DNA of 7,285 nucleotides, from NCBI GenBank assembly GCA_902465325.1, contig CABQMV010000098.1, forward strand, positions 1 to 7,285, given 5' to 3'. Source of the DNA: an uncultured Oscillospiraceae bacterium (lineage in GTDB: Bacteria > Bacillota > Clostridia > UBA1212 > SIG427). How positions within the stretch are numbered: position 1 is the stretch's first letter; the number at the start of each line of letters is the position of its first letter. Of this stretch, positions 6,222 to 7,285 are shown in pieces. The position numbers and the translations under genes were made by a program. Below the pieces are notes generated by a model, which was given only the letters and a program-made list of their open reading frames with translations, was not told the origin of the DNA and made no database searches.

Positions 6222-6671
6222 ATGGCAATGAAAGTAGAAATTATCAACCTGATAGACATGCTTGAGGAAATCGTAAATAACGGCGGAAAGGTTCCCTTTT
6301 CCAATAAAATTACAGTGGATAAGGATGAGATTCTTTCTGTGCTCAATGAAATGCGGATGCGTCTGCCCGGCGATATTAAGATGGCCATCGGTGTTATGGA
6401 GGATAAGCAGAGAATCCTGATGCAGGCTCAGAAATCAGCCAATGATTTGTTGGCGGATGCAGAGGTGAAACGGGATGCGCTGGTGGACGAGCATAAGATT
6501 ACACAGCTGGCTACAGAGCAGGCCCAGGAGACAGTGGAAAATGCTCAGCGCAAGGCCAAGGAGATGCGGATCGGCGCCAGAGATTATGTGGACAGTATGC
6601 TGGAGGAATTCCAGCAGTATCTGCAGGAGAAAATTAACGAGATTGAAGAAAACAGGCGTAGCCTAAAGTAA
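6222..6671 (+). CDS. small coiled-coil protein, ATPase-stalk-like, function unknown
   Basis: 149 residues, no signal peptide or membrane segment. The N-terminal part (1-55) has IINLIDMLEEIVNNGGKVPFSNK and DEILSVLNEMRMRLPGDI. Residues about 55-147 are a long charged helix rich in Ala, Glu, Lys and Gln, likely a coiled coil, with AQ.SAN..LADAE and GARDYVDSMLEEF (118-130). Such proteins are often labelled 'ATPase' in Clostridia because the helix resembles F/V-ATPase stalk subunits, or are compared with DivIVA; no nucleotide-binding motif is present, so it is not itself an ATPase. The first ATG is preceded by GAAGGGAG at good spacing; a second in-frame ATG two codons later is less well placed. 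It follows coaD by 66 nt and its end overlaps ylbJ. The role is unknown; a scaffold for division or sporulation is a guess. Confidence 0.85.
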   Translation: MAMKVEIINLIDMLEEIVNNGGKVPFSNKITVDKDEILSVLNEMRMRLPGDIKMAIGVMEDKQRILMQAQKSANDLLADAEVKRDALVDEHKITQLATEQAQETVENAQRKAKEMRIGARDYVDSMLEEFQQYLQEKINEIEENRRSLK

Positions 6672-7285
6672 TTAGTGCAGCGATGGCCATATGGCAGAGC
6701 TTGCCGCAAAGGTATTTTTTGCAGGACAAACCGGCATTCGTGAGAATGCCGGTTACTTGTATATGTACAGAAATCCCTGCCCAGCCGGCAGCAGCGCCTA
6801 TCAGGCACAGCTTCCAGCTCCGAGGGAATGCCGACTGAGAGAGGTTGGATATCCCCGTTGTTATTTCCAGAATTCCTGAGAGCCATTCCATTCCCGCGGG
6901 AATTATGCCTACTGCATTCAGTACAGCGGTAAAGGCTGCAAAAAACAAAATAGCGGCTGCAATGGGGATCATAGACATCATGGCCTCTGTCATGGCATTT
7001 GAAAGCATAGCTGCTGTACTGAGACTAGAGGGCTGTGCGGCAGGTATGTATGGGCAGGCAGCCTTTGGGATGTATTGCTGTCTACGGTTTTTAAAAAGTA
7101 TGCCGGTCATAAGGGCGGATAAGATATGAATCAGCCAGAGGGCGATCCCGAGCCGGCTGTCTCCCAGCATACCCACGCCTACGGTGCCGATAATAAAGAG
7201 GGGGCCGCAGTTGTTGGTAAAGGCAGACAGTGTAAGGGCTTCTTTTTCCGTTATAAGCCCTTTTTTGTACAGGTCTGCTGAAACC
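6634..7285 (-). CDS. ylbJ: YlbJ-type sporulation integral membrane protein, C-terminal part
   Basis: 216 residues are visible; the N-terminal half lies beyond the window. The reading frame is open to the right edge, so the internal GTG at 7176 is not the start. It is a nucleoside-recognition (Gate) domain membrane protein. The signature FTNNCGPLFIIGTVGVGMLGD runs across about residues 22-42, followed by hydrophobic helices and AGWAGISVHIQVTGIL near the C-terminus, typical of YlbJ. In B. subtilis ylbJ is sigma-E controlled and needed for heat-resistant spores. There it lies after coaD on the same strand; here it is inverted and converges on the coiled-coil gene, overlapping it by 38 bp. Confidence 0.88.
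   Translation of the reverse strand, partial: VSADLYKKGLITEKEALTLSAFTNNCGPLFIIGTVGVGMLGDSRLGIALWLIHILSALMTGILFKNRRQQYIPKAACPYIPAAQPSSLSTAAMLSNAMTEAMMSMIPIAAAILFFAAFTAVLNAVGIIPAGMEWLSGILEITTGISNLSQSAFPRSWKLCLIGAAAGWAGISVHIQVTGILTNAGLSCKKYLCGKLCHMAIAALITLGYACFLQSR
6729..6754 (+). terminator. hairpin inside ylbJ, possible terminator for the plus-strand genes
   Basis: A perfect 11-bp stem (AACCGGCATTC) with a GTGA loop lies 57 bp after the coiled-coil gene stop. The following TTACTTGTAT is a weak T tract. On the minus strand it encodes VTGILTNAGL of YlbJ, so it must also be translated through. Position and symmetry suggest a terminator, but the poor T tract leaves this open. Confidence 0.45.

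Noticed and set aside
6691..7129. Plus-strand open frames opposite ylbJ
   Set aside because: They lie antisense to a frame with the YlbJ signature and open to the window edge, and have no recognisable products.

Overview
The window looks like chromosomal core sequence from an endospore-forming member of the Clostridia (Firmicutes). Evidence: a near-canonical SpoVS, a YlbJ-type sporulation membrane protein, strong GGAGG-type ribosome binding sites, sigma-A-like promoters, and the rsmD-coaD-ylbJ neighbourhood known from Bacillus subtilis (ylbH-ylbI-ylbJ). I cannot name a genus. There are no tRNA or rRNA genes, CRISPR arrays, transposases or phage genes.

Left part (about 1-4372, minus strand). 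A single operon reads right to left from a good promoter at 4344-4372: pgeF, lspA, an RluA-family pseudouridine synthase, an EpsG-like membrane protein with a long C-terminal tail, and a PyrF-like protein cut by the window edge. The lspA and pseudouridine synthase genes overlap by ATGA, and the other gaps are 21-35 nt. In B. subtilis, lspA and an rluA-family gene (ylyB) precede the pyrimidine operon, so the last gene lies where a pyr gene would be expected. It aligns well with family 2 orotidine 5'-phosphate decarboxylase, but most active-site residues are replaced. This is the most unusual feature of the window.

Middle (4320-5093). A 245-nt intergenic region holds the pgeF promoter and a strong GC-rich hairpin that ends the monocistronic spoVS gene (minus strand). 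The 247-nt region between the divergent spoVS and rsmD genes holds candidate promoters for both and a 10-bp direct repeat exactly 100 bp apart.

Right part (5038-7285). rsmD and coaD are co-transcribed on the plus strand, followed by a gene for a small coiled-coil protein with its own candidate promoter. That gene converges on ylbJ (minus strand, partial), and their 3' ends overlap by 38 bp. A perfect 11-bp-stem hairpin inside the ylbJ coding sequence may stop plus-strand transcription.

Most genes are housekeeping or sporulation genes. The candidates for new biology are the PyrF-like protein with a lost active site and, less strongly, the tailed EpsG-like protein beside it and the coiled-coil protein after coaD.
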